NCBI RefSeq assembly: GCF_014643595.1
Contig: NZ_BMJT01000003.1
Span: 248,001 to 312,000, forward strand
Source: Lysinibacillus alkalisoli
GTDB taxonomy: Bacteria; Bacillota; Bacilli; Bacillales_A; Planococcaceae
Length of the DNA: 64,000 bases
Reading direction: 5' to 3'
Shown here: positions 8,786 to 15,726 of the stretch, piece by piece
Position numbering within the stretch: position 1 is the stretch's first letter
Layout: each line of letters begins with the position of its first letter
Program-made: the position numbers and the translations under genes
The notes under the pieces: generated by a model
What the model saw: the letters and a program-made list of their open reading frames with translations, nothing else
The model's database searches: none
What the model was told of the DNA's origin: nothing

Positions 8786-8971
8786 ATGTTTACAGCTACA
8801 TTAAAGAAACAACGTTTGAAACTTAACTTATCCCAACAAGAAGTCGCATTAAAAATAGGTATTGATCGTTCCTATTATTGCAAGATAGAAAATGGATTGC
8901 GACCGAGTGTGAAAGTTGCACAAAAGATTGGAAAGCTTTTGCAAGTCGATTGGTACATTTTTTTTGAGTAA
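8786..8971 (+). CDS. small XRE-family regulator
   Basis: 61-residue minimal Cro/C1-type HTH protein (LKLNLSQQEVALKIGIDRSY, then CKIENGLRPSVKVAQKIGKL). The ATG at 8786 follows AAAGGAGGG at 8772-8779; the frame is open upstream across the promoter but that is not translated sequence. Probably controls the divergent regulator and itself through the palindrome at 8713-8737. Followed after 24 bp by a small gene of unknown function. Confidence 0.8.
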   Translation: MFTATLKKQRLKLNLSQQEVALKIGIDRSYYCKIENGLRPSVKVAQKIGKLLQVDWYIFFE

Positions 8972-8995
8972 TAAAATGACTAGGGAGATGAACCT

Positions 8996-9241
8996 ATGGA
9001 GCGTCAAATTAGGGAGCAAATTGCAGCAACGACCATGTTGTGTAGTGATGAGATTCAACACTTTACTACTACTGAATTAGCCTTACACATTTATTTGTTG
9101 ATTCAAAATAGCAATAAGCGAAATTTAGATGAGTATTTACAACTGAGTGATACGTTACAGCAACTGACTAAAGATATTAAAGAGGTGGCTATTTTATTGC
9201 CAACAATAGCGATTCATTTTAGTAATAAAAATGAAGCCTAA
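8996..9241 (+). CDS. small helical protein of unknown function
   Basis: 81-residue protein, predicted mostly alpha-helical (LALHIYLLIQNSNKRN, then DEYLQLSDTLQQLTKDIKEV), not recognised. AGGGAG at 8982-8987 precedes the ATG at 8996. It lies in the same transcript as the small XRE gene and ends before a terminator. It could be an antirepressor or partner of the regulators; that is only inference from position. Confidence 0.55.
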   Translation: MERQIREQIAATTMLCSDEIQHFTTTELALHIYLLIQNSNKRNLDEYLQLSDTLQQLTKDIKEVAILLPTIAIHFSNKNEA

Positions 9242-9252
9242 CAAGTAGAAAA

Positions 9253-9287
9253 ACAGGGGCAAGAAAGATATGCCTCTGTCTTTTTTT
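9253..9287 (+). terminator. intrinsic terminator
   Basis: ACAGGGGCA pairs with TGCCTCTGT (one G-T pair), followed by a T run. Confidence 0.8.
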
Positions 9288-9445
9288 ATGACAATATTAG
9301 TGAGGTAAGTAAGCAAAATAAAGAATAGCGCAAGGAAAACAAGTTGATATCTTTGTTTCAACAGATGTATTATACTAGAAGCCATATGAAGAAAATGTTA
9401 TCTTTAACATGATAATATAGGTATTAAAAATTGAGGTGTAATAAA

Positions 9446-10375
9446 ATGAAGTTAGATGACTGGTTAAATAATGATGTGCCAACGATTGCAGAGCAATTAA
9501 CACATATTAATGATCAACATTTTGATATTGCTAAAACAATCGGTTTTAAGGGAAGAGAGCAAATCATTAAAGTAATTCATAATTTCCATGCGGTATTATT
9601 TCCTGGAATTTATGACCGTAAACCGATTGATGAGACACGTGTTAATGTAGCAATTAGTAATAATTTGCGTTCATCCGCATTAGATTTACGTGACATTATT
9701 GAAAAAGTACTGGTGTATAATAATTTTGCAGATTGTGAAAATAAATGCCGTCAAGAAGCAGATGCGATTGTTATGAAACTCATTAATTGCTTCCCTAAAA
9801 TTAGAAAAGTGCTGCAAACCGATATTCAAGCGGCTTACAATGGTGACCCAGCAGCTACTTCTACAGAAGAAATTGTACTGAGCTATCCTTCTATAACAGC
9901 CATTTGCATTCACCGTATTGCACATGAATTATATAAGCTAAATGTAAAAATTGTACCACGTATTATGTCAGAATATGCACATGAGTTAACAGGCATTGAT
10001 ATTCACCCAGGGGCATCCATTGGTGAGTCGTTCTTTATTGACCATGGCACAGGCGTCGTTATAGGTGAAACTTGTACTATAGGCGATAATGTGAAAATTT
10101 ATCAAGGCGTGACATTAGGTGCGCTCAGCTTCCCACTTGATGAGGATGGTAATCCGATTAAAGGGATTAAGCGTCACCCTAATATTGAGGATGATGTGAT
10201 TATTTATGCGGGTGCGACTATTTTAGGTGGTAAAACAACGATCGGTCACCATACCGTGTTGGGCAGTAATATATGGCTCACACATTCTGTACCGCCATAT
10301 TCTCGCGTGTTCCATTCACAACCATCACCAAGCATTAGTAATAGTCAACATCATGCGTTAGAATTTGAAATATAA
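9446..10375 (+). CDS. cysE: serine O-acetyltransferase, long EpsC-type
   Basis: Makes O-acetylserine from serine and acetyl-CoA, the first step of cysteine synthesis. 309 residues, the longer EpsC-like form with an extended N-terminal helical part (1-130). The catalytic left-handed beta-helix starts near residue 180: [20 protein letters not shown], then [20 protein letters not shown] and the hexapeptide run ending [13 protein letters not shown]. His of FIDHG and the YQGVTLG region are family-typical active-site sequence. ATG 9446 follows GAGGTG; the TTG at 9431 overlaps this site. Single gene; no T-box or cysteine leader upstream. Confidence 0.9.
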   Translation: MKLDDWLNNDVPTIAEQLTHINDQHFDIAKTIGFKGREQIIKVIHNFHAVLFPGIYDRKPIDETRVNVAISNNLRSSALDLRDIIEKVLVYNNFADCENKCRQEADAIVMKLINCFPKIRKVLQTDIQAAYNGDPAATSTEEIVLSYPSITAICIHRIAHELYKLNVKIVPRIMSEYAHELTGIDIHPGASIGESFFIDHGTGVVIGETCTIGDNVKIYQGVTLGALSFPLDEDGNPIKGIKRHPNIEDDVIIYAGATILGGKTTIGHHTVLGSNIWLTHSVPPYSRVFHSQPSPSISNSQHHALEFEI

Positions 10376-10410
10376 TTTGCAAAAATAAACAAGGCAGTGT
10401 AAAATCACTG

Positions 10411-10630
10411 TATTAGGTTTCAATATTAAAAATTACTGGGGGACTTTTGATGAGTGTTGTAGGATTCTAATAAGCTAAACCGATATAAAAAACACAGCGT
10501 TATTGGAACGCTTGTTTTGTGTTGGCTTATATGAGGATACCTACAGCGAATCAGAGGTTGTTATGCTTTTGTCATACCTCTTTTTAAGCTGTGGATTAAT
10601 TTCCGCAGCTTTTTTTATTGAAACCTAATA
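10411..10630. repeat. 220-bp element with perfect 15-bp terminal inverted repeats; candidate structured RNA or MITE
   Basis: TATTAGGTTTCAATA (10411-10425) and TATTGAAACCTAATA (10616-10630) are exact inverted repeats 190 bp apart. Inside, nested pairings are visible: GTTGTAGG (10456-10463) with CCTACAGC (10540-10547), AAGCTAA with TTGGCTT, GCGTT with AACGC, AGAGGT with ACCTCT, and a rho-independent terminator at 10586-10616. The ends begin and finish with TA, as for an IS630/Tc1-type miniature element, but the nested stems also fit a non-coding RNA or a mutS2 leader. It does not match tmRNA, SRP RNA, RNase P RNA or T-box consensus as I know them. Confidence 0.55.
10586..10616 (+). terminator. 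terminator inside the element
   Basis: AAGCTGTGGA and TTCCGCAGCTT form a stem with a short loop, followed by seven T. It would stop transcription before mutS2 unless disrupted. Confidence 0.75.
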
Positions 10631-10640
10631 GTAGTAGGCA

Positions 10641-10663
10641 TCCTAAGTGATAAAACTTAAGGA
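10641..10663 (+). promoter_or_regulatory. hairpin over the mutS2 ribosome binding site
   Basis: TCCTAAGT can pair with ACTTAAGGA (one bulge), covering the AAGGAG at 10658-10663 that serves the ATG at 10675. Confidence 0.45.
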
Positions 10664-10674
10664 GCGAAACAAAT

Positions 10675-12549
10675 ATGAATGATATGACATTAGAAAAATT
10701 ACAATATAATACGTTGAAAGAACAACTAAAACCTTTTTGTGTAAGTGGGTTAGGTCAGCAACTTGTCGACAAGTTACAACCGAGCAATCACATTCAAATT
10801 GTAACAACACGTTTACAAGAGACGAGTGAAGCGCAAATACTGCTTAACCAAGGTTCCCATATTCCCTTTGTAGGAGTTAGTGATGTTGGTCAGCTGCTTG
10901 CTAAGTTAGACAAAGGTATAATATTAGAGGCAAGTGAACTCTTATGTATCGCTGACTTTTTGCGAGGTTGTCGCGTGATGAAAAAATTTATGGAATCACA
11001 AGTGCACTTAGCACCTATGTTAACTAGCTATGCGCAATCATTAACGCCATTACTTGCGATTGAAGAAGATATTACGTACGCAATTAAGGGGAGCCGTATA
11101 GCAACAGAGGCTTCAAAAGAATTAAAGCGGATTCGTCGTTTGATGGATGATGTACATCAGCGCTTAAAAGACCGTTTAACGAAATTTTTAGCAAATACTA
11201 CTAATAAGAACATGATACAAGAAGCGTTAATTATACAAAAGCAAGACCGTTATACAATCCCGATTAAGGCAGCTTATAAAAATCAAGTGGCAGGCGCTAT
11301 TGTCGAAACATCAACAAAGGGAGCAACTGTCTTTATCGAACCACAAAGTGTAACGAAATTAAATGTGGAACTTGTATTGTTAAAATCAGAGGAAGAGGCT
11401 GAGGAATATCAAATTAAGGCTGCATTAACAGGTGCACTTTTTGAACAACTCCATGCTTTGCGTATTAATGTTGACACTATGGCACAATATGATTTTGCTT
11501 TTGCCAAAGGAAAGTATAGTAAAGCCATGGATGGCATATTACCAAAAGTGAATCGTACGGGTTATGTGCGTATCATTAATGGTCAGCATCCCTTATTAAC
11601 AGGTGATGTAGAACCGTTACAATTTGAAGTGGGAAAAGAAGCGCGTAGTTTAATGATTACAGGGCCTAATGCAGGTGGTAAAACGGTGGTGTTAAAAACG
11701 ATAGGGCTTCTCACATTAGCGGTGATGTCAGGGTTACCAATTAAAGCGACTGAGGGCACAGAGATAGCTGTTTTTGAGCGTATTTTTGTCGATATTGGCG
11801 ACAATCAAAGTATGGAGAATGCCTTAAGTACATTCTCATCACATATGAAAAATATAGGTCAGATTCTACAACAAGCTAATGCCAATACACTGTTATTATT
11901 TGATGAGATCGGAAGTGGCACAGAGCCAAATGAAGGTGCGGCGCTAGCAATTGCGCTATTAGAAACATTGTATGCAAAAGGTTGTATTACAGTAGCGACG
12001 ACACATTATGGTGAGATTAAGGCATATGCAGAACAACACCCAGATTTTATTAACGCAGCTATGGCATTTGATGCAGAGACATTAGCCCCTCTCTACCAAC
12101 TCATCACAGGTAAGTCTGGCGAGAGTAATGCGTTATTTATCGCGGAGAAAATGCAAATTCCAACCCAAGTTTTGCAAAAAGCGGCGCATTATATGGAGAC
12201 AAAAGCCTATAATTTTACTCAGCTAGATGAGCGTAAAGTAAAAACGACAAGGGATGAGCATATAAAAGAAGTACCATCATTTACACAAGGAGACCGCGTT
12301 TATGTAACAGCCTTGCAACAAACAGGTATTATTTATCAAGAGATGAATGATCAAGGTGAAGTGGTAGTGTTAGTCAATGAGGTATATCATACAGTGCTGG
12401 CTAAACGTGTCACACTTGAAATTGAAGCGAAAGACTTATATCCGGAAGGGTATGATATCGCGTCGTTATTTATCAGTTATGAGGCACGTAAAGAGGCATA
12501 TGATTTGCAGCGGGGCTCAAAAAAAGTATGGCGCCGTTTGAATAAGTAA
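10675..12549 (+). CDS. MutS2-like ATPase without Smr domain
   Basis: DNA-structure-binding ATPase of the MutS2 family, which acts on recombination intermediates or on stalled ribosomes in related bacteria. 624 residues against about 785 for canonical MutS2. Helical core and clamp occupy residues 1-310. The ABC-type ATPase has Walker A GPNAGGKT near 330, Walker B LLLFDEIGSGTEPNEG near 405-420 and the ATTHYGEIKAYA switch region. The C-terminal Smr nuclease domain is absent: the protein ends after a short KOW/SH3-like strand segment (GDRVYVTALQQTGIIY). So it is a short paralogue, not the main MutS2. Its leader carries the structured element described above. Confidence 0.85.
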   Translation: MNDMTLEKLQYNTLKEQLKPFCVSGLGQQLVDKLQPSNHIQIVTTRLQETSEAQILLNQGSHIPFVGVSDVGQLLAKLDKGIILEASELLCIADFLRGCRVMKKFMESQVHLAPMLTSYAQSLTPLLAIEEDITYAIKGSRIATEASKELKRIRRLMDDVHQRLKDRLTKFLANTTNKNMIQEALIIQKQDRYTIPIKAAYKNQVAGAIVETSTKGATVFIEPQSVTKLNVELVLLKSEEEAEEYQIKAALTGALFEQLHALRINVDTMAQYDFAFAKGKYSKAMDGILPKVNRTGYVRIINGQHPLLTGDVEPLQFEVGKEARSLMITGPNAGGKTVVLKTIGLLTLAVMSGLPIKATEGTEIAVFERIFVDIGDNQSMENALSTFSSHMKNIGQILQQANANTLLLFDEIGSGTEPNEGAALAIALLETLYAKGCITVATTHYGEIKAYAEQHPDFINAAMAFDAETLAPLYQLITGKSGESNALFIAEKMQIPTQVLQKAAHYMETKAYNFTQLDERKVKTTRDEHIKEVPSFTQGDRVYVTALQQTGIIYQEMNDQGEVVVLVNEVYHTVLAKRVTLEIEAKDLYPEGYDIASLFISYEARKEAYDLQRGSKKVWRRLNK

Positions 12550-12638
12550 TATTATTTGAAGGATAAGCGTTTTACATCGAATTTTTCTTTATATTTTGTT
12601 ATGATAAGAATAACTTTGTTGAAAGGAACCTTACACAT

Positions 12639-12704
12639 ATGAAAAAACGAGCATTAATGAGTTTACGTTTAGGTGTTGGGTATCAAACAGCCATCTTCTT
12701 CTAA
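12639..12704 (+). CDS. 21-codon leader peptide upstream of ridA
   Basis: A short reading frame starting ATG-AAA-AAA-CGA, encoding MKKRALMSLRLG followed by VGYQTAIFF, with AAAGGA at 12622-12627 as ribosome binding site. Its stop codon lies 4 bases before a perfect 10-bp hairpin whose 3' arm contains the ridA ribosome binding site. This is the geometry of translational attenuation leaders. The frame and hairpin are seen directly; the regulatory role is inferred. No known leader was recognised. Confidence 0.55.
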   Translation: MKKRALMSLRLGVGYQTAIFF

Positions 12705-12708
12705 AAAA

Positions 12709-12744
12709 GACTCCTTTTCCTACTATTATTTATTAAAAGGAGTC
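12709..12744 (+). promoter_or_regulatory. RBS-sequestering hairpin
   Basis: GACTCCTTTT (12709-12718) and AAAAGGAGTC (12735-12744) pair perfectly with a 16-base loop. The 3' arm holds the AAAGGAG ribosome binding site for the ATG at 12753. There is no T run on the plus strand, so it is not a plus-strand terminator. Confidence 0.7.
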
Positions 12745-12752
12745 GAATTATT

Positions 12753-13139
12753 ATGCATATTACACGTAAAAACCCTATTCAAGTACCAGCACCTGTAGGT
12801 CACTACAGTCATCTCACCATCATACCGAAAGAGGCAAATTGGTATATTTTATCAGGGCAAGTAGGCACATTGGCAGATGGCACATTTGAAGATACCTTAA
12901 TGGCACAAGCGATTACAACATTTAAGCATATTAAAATGGTTTTAGCCACAGAAAACTTAGCAGCTTCTGACATTGTTAAAGTTAATATTTGGGCAACTGA
13001 GGAAATCCCGTGGGATTTGTTTGATGCGGAGTGGCATGCTTTTTTTGGTGACAGTTATCCGTCTATGACAATTGCTTATATTAGCGCATTAGGCTTACCA
13101 GAGCTAAAAATTGAACTTGATATTACAGCAGCTAAATAA
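12753..13139 (+). CDS. RidA family (YjgF/YER057c/UK114) protein
   Basis: 128-residue member of the RidA superfamily, trimeric proteins that hydrolyse reactive enamine/imine intermediates formed by PLP enzymes. It shows the family core ILSGQVGTLADGTFEDTLMAQ and the later strand SYPSMTIAYISALGLPELKIE. The canonical RidA catalytic Arg (in the sequence PARxxV) is not present at the equivalent site near FFGDSYPSMT, so it may be a RidA-like subgroup with another substrate. Translation probably depends on opening the upstream hairpin. Monocistronic, with its own terminator. Confidence 0.8.
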   Translation: MHITRKNPIQVPAPVGHYSHLTIIPKEANWYILSGQVGTLADGTFEDTLMAQAITTFKHIKMVLATENLAASDIVKVNIWATEEIPWDLFDAEWHAFFGDSYPSMTIAYISALGLPELKIELDITAAK

Positions 13140-13150
13140 ATAGTTATAAC

Positions 13151-13186
13151 AAAAGTGGTAAAGGAATTTCCTTTACCACTTTTTTA
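13151..13186. terminator. bidirectional terminator (GTGGTAAAG hairpin family)
   Basis: AAAAGTGGTAAAGGA (13151-13165) and TCCTTTACCACTTTT (13169-13183) form a perfect 15-bp stem between convergent genes. Confidence 0.9.
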
Positions 13187-13194
13187 TGTCTGAT

Positions 13195-13821
13195 TTACGC
13201 TCGGCTAACTGTGAACCGTTGTTTAATAAATTGAGGGTTTTCCATTTCATCAACTAATGCAATCGCATAATCTGCATATGAGATATAGCTGTTGCCTTCT
13301 GTGTCTGTTAATAGTACATCTTGTCCTACGCGATAATGCCCTGTGCGTTTATCTTCTGCATCAAAGAAAGCAGATGGGCTAAGGAAGGTATAATTTACGG
13401 TTGATTGTTGTAAATCAATTAAATTTTGTCCTTGTTGTGAGGCAGTTGCAAAATAGGCTTCAGGAAAATCAGGCGTATCCATAATCCGCACTGTTTTTGT
13501 ATCGTCTGTGTATAAACTACCTGCGCCTCCTACAACAATCAGGCGGGTATTTACAGATGAGAAAATATCAATCAAATGACGACCTACTGTTACATGTAAA
13601 GATTCATTACCAGCAGGCGCACCAAAGGCATTTACAACGACATCAAATGGCATAATATCGTTTGTTGTAAGCTGGGTAATTTCTTTTTCAATGACGGGGA
13701 CATTCTCTGTTAATTTCTCCCGATTACGTACAATTGCTGTGACATCTAGTTGACGACGCAATGCTTCTTGTAAAATGTTGTGACCTGCTTTTCCTGTTGC
13801 TCCTATAATGGCTATTTTCAT
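13195..13821 (-). CDS. NAD(P)-binding Rossmann-fold oxidoreductase (YwnB/NmrA-like)
   Basis: 208-residue atypical short-chain dehydrogenase of the NAD(P)H-binding group that includes YwnB. The dinucleotide-binding motif IAIIGATGKAGHNI is at residues 3-16, followed by VTAIVRNREKL, where the Arg suggests NADP preference. There is no YxxxK catalytic pair, so it may be a redox sensor or quinone-type reductase. Two palindromic operator-like sites lie just upstream, so it is probably induced by an unknown repressor. Divergent from a LysR-type gene 132 bp away. AGGAGG precedes the ATG. Confidence 0.75.
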   Translation of the reverse strand: MKIAIIGATGKAGHNILQEALRRQLDVTAIVRNREKLTENVPVIEKEITQLTTNDIMPFDVVVNAFGAPAGNESLHVTVGRHLIDIFSSVNTRLIVVGGAGSLYTDDTKTVRIMDTPDFPEAYFATASQQGQNLIDLQQSTVNYTFLSPSAFFDAEDKRTGHYRVGQDVLLTDTEGNSYISYADYAIALVDEMENPQFIKQRFTVSRA

Positions 13822-13843
13822 ATTAAATCCTCCTTAAAATTAG

Positions 13844-13862
13844 TGTAACTATATTAGTTACA
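13844..13862. promoter_or_regulatory. palindromic operator 1
   Basis: TGTAACTATATTAGTTACA: 8-bp perfect arms and a 3-bp centre, 22 bp upstream of the reductase start. Confidence 0.65.
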
Positions 13863-13880
13863 TGTTGTGTAAAAAACTTA

Positions 13881-13901
13881 CTGTAATTATTATAGTTACA
13901 G
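13881..13901. promoter_or_regulatory. palindromic operator 2
   Basis: CTGTAATTATTATAGTTACAG, the same GTAA-TTAC core with one mismatch, centred 38 bp from the first palindrome. Confidence 0.6.
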
Positions 13902-13953
13902 CTGTTGAAAAGTGCAAGTGATGTGCTTACAATAACAAAAAGGAGTGGTCTGG

Positions 13954-14778
13954 ATGGATACAAATCGTTTAAAGACATTTGTTATAGCGGCTGAAACCGA
14001 AAATTTGCGAGAAGCAGCGGAACGCTTACAGTATGCACAATCTACTGTTACAAAACATATTCAATATATGGAGCAATTAACAAAGACAAAACTGTTTACA
14101 AGGCAACATCAACAAGTGAAATTAACTGCAGCAGGGCATTTCTTTTATCAAAAAGCTCAAGCAATGATGGCATTAGAACAGCAAACATGGCAAGATTTAA
14201 TGAACTTTAATGCTGGTTACACAGAGGAATTAGTCATAGCAGCCGCACCACAAATTGCGTGTTCGGTGTTACCGCAAATCATTCAACAATTTAAAGCTTT
14301 ATATGCGCATGTACAAGTACGTGTGGATATTTTGCCATCAAATGAAGTAGGAGAAGCTGTTTTTCAACAACAAGTGGGGGTAGGCTTAAGTAAAATGCCG
14401 TCTACACGCGATATTATAGAGCAAGTCGTTGCTAAAGAGGATATTGTAGAAGTGTATGCGCACGATGATACAAATGTAATTTATTTGCATGCTTTCACTG
14501 CTTATTTTGCCAGTTTACAACAACAGTTTCCCTATGCTCAATTTCATCAATTAAATCAAACAGAAGCAATTAAACGATTTGTGGAGCAAGGATTAGGCAA
14601 GGCATATTTGCCCTATAGTGTAGTGGCTAATGAGGTAAAGCAAGGCAGGTTATTTTATCGTCAAGTTGTATGGCAAGTACCTGCCTATTCTCATACGTAT
14701 GTGCTAACTAAATATCAACACTCACTTTATGATGCCTTCACTCAAGTCGTAAAACATGTTTATCAAGCTATGCTTTGA
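13954..14778 (+). CDS. LysR family transcriptional regulator
   Basis: 274-residue regulator. The N-terminal winged HTH (FVIAAETENLREAAERLQYA, then QSTVTKHIQYMEQLTKTKLF) is at residues 5-65 and a periplasmic-binding-like effector domain follows from about residue 90. It is slightly short for the family (about 290-300). ATG 13954 has AAGGAG at 13940-13945. It overlaps the convergent methyltransferase gene by 11 bp at the 3' end. It may control the divergent NAD(P)-binding protein, although the palindromes there look more like MarR/HxlR operators than a LysR box. Confidence 0.85.
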   Translation: MDTNRLKTFVIAAETENLREAAERLQYAQSTVTKHIQYMEQLTKTKLFTRQHQQVKLTAAGHFFYQKAQAMMALEQQTWQDLMNFNAGYTEELVIAAAPQIACSVLPQIIQQFKALYAHVQVRVDILPSNEVGEAVFQQQVGVGLSKMPSTRDIIEQVVAKEDIVEVYAHDDTNVIYLHAFTAYFASLQQQFPYAQFHQLNQTEAIKRFVEQGLGKAYLPYSVVANEVKQGRLFYRQVVWQVPAYSHTYVLTKYQHSLYDAFTQVVKHVYQAML

Positions 14779-15523
14779 TAGCGACAATGCGCATGCGCCA
14801 ATAATCAGCAACCCACACACCATCTACATAATGCGTAGGAGCTAAAATGGTTTCGCATGCTGTATATAGTTGCGCCTTCTCAGCTTGTGTTAACCATTTA
14901 AGCAAGCTTTGACTAAACATTTCCAGCCAATTACGCAGTCCATCTGCACCATCTAATGGGGTAGGGCGTTCATAGTGAGTGATGGCAATAGGCGTAAATT
15001 GTGCTGCAAGTAAGTCTTGTTCTACTTCTTTTGTTGTTTTAAATGTCCAAGGGAAATCGTCTTTTGCTAGTGGTAATTGTAATTGTTCAGCTGCTTGATA
15101 AAGGGCGTCTACAATACCTTGGATGTTGTCAGCGCCACCAAACTCAGCGACTAGCCTTCCTTGTGGTTGTAGCGCTTGGTAGCAAGCTTTATAAACAGTA
15201 ACATGGTCTTTCATCCAGTGGATAGCAGCATTAGAAAAGATAGCGTGGAACTGTGCTTCATAAGTCAACTGTTCGGCAGGTACCACATGAAAAGGAAGAT
15301 GTGGGTATTTTTCTTGCGCTTTAGTAATCATATCACGATCAGCGTCTACACCAATTACGGTGGCTCCACTTTGCTGAATTTGTGCTGTTAAGTCGCCTGT
15401 ACCACAACCGACATCTAAAATGGTTTCATTTTGTTTAGGTTGTAGTAATGTGACGAGCGACTCGCCATAGTTGGAAACGAATTGATGTTTTTCATCATAG
15501 AGTGTACTATTCCAATTTGTCAT
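14768..15523 (-). CDS. class I SAM-dependent methyltransferase
   Basis: 251-residue soluble methyltransferase. SAM-binding motif I ETILDVGCGTGDLTAQI is at about residues 33-49, followed by the acidic GVDADRDMI strand end and FSNAAIHWM (motif IV region). The overall pattern resembles trans-aconitate 2-methyltransferase and related small-molecule methyltransferases; the substrate is not predictable. Preceded by AAAGGAGGTC. Single gene; its end overlaps the convergent LysR gene. Confidence 0.85.
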   Translation of the reverse strand: MTNWNSTLYDEKHQFVSNYGESLVTLLQPKQNETILDVGCGTGDLTAQIQQSGATVIGVDADRDMITKAQEKYPHLPFHVVPAEQLTYEAQFHAIFSNAAIHWMKDHVTVYKACYQALQPQGRLVAEFGGADNIQGIVDALYQAAEQLQLPLAKDDFPWTFKTTKEVEQDLLAAQFTPIAITHYERPTPLDGADGLRNWLEMFSQSLLKWLTQAEKAQLYTACETILAPTHYVDGVWVADYWRMRIVAIKA

Positions 15524-15660
15524 GTGTTATGACCTCCTTTACACTACTATACTAAACCGCATGTCATGACACTATAAGGATAATAAAGATAAGTTGATGC
15601 CAATATGGAAATCAACATAACGAGAATTGTGATAGATAGATGTAAGCTGATAAAATAAAA

Positions 15661-15692
15661 AAACCCAAAAATTCATTTGAATTTTTGGGTTT
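15661..15692 (-). terminator. terminator of the P5C dehydrogenase gene
   Basis: AAACCCAAAAATTC pairs with GAATTTTTGGGTTT; an A tract to its left gives the U run on the minus strand. Confidence 0.8.
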
Positions 15693-15726
15693 TAAAACGA
15701 GTTTCTTCCTATTATATGCTAATAAA

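Larger units (their letters stand above)
10376..10674. other. intergenic region with structured element and leader of mutS2
   Basis: Filled almost entirely by the inverted-repeat/structured element at 10411-10630 and by a small hairpin over the mutS2 ribosome binding site. A weak CAGTG/CACTG hairpin at 10395-10410 may end cysE transcription. Confidence 0.6.

Noticed and set aside
9194-9385. 63-codon hydrophobic minus-strand frame
   Set aside because: Overlaps the end of the small helical-protein gene and runs through a clear terminator; no ribosome binding site.
10411-10630. Reading the cysE-mutS2 element as 6S RNA, tmRNA, SRP RNA or a T-box
   Set aside because: The long closing stem first suggested 6S RNA, but none of the conserved segments of these families could be recognised.
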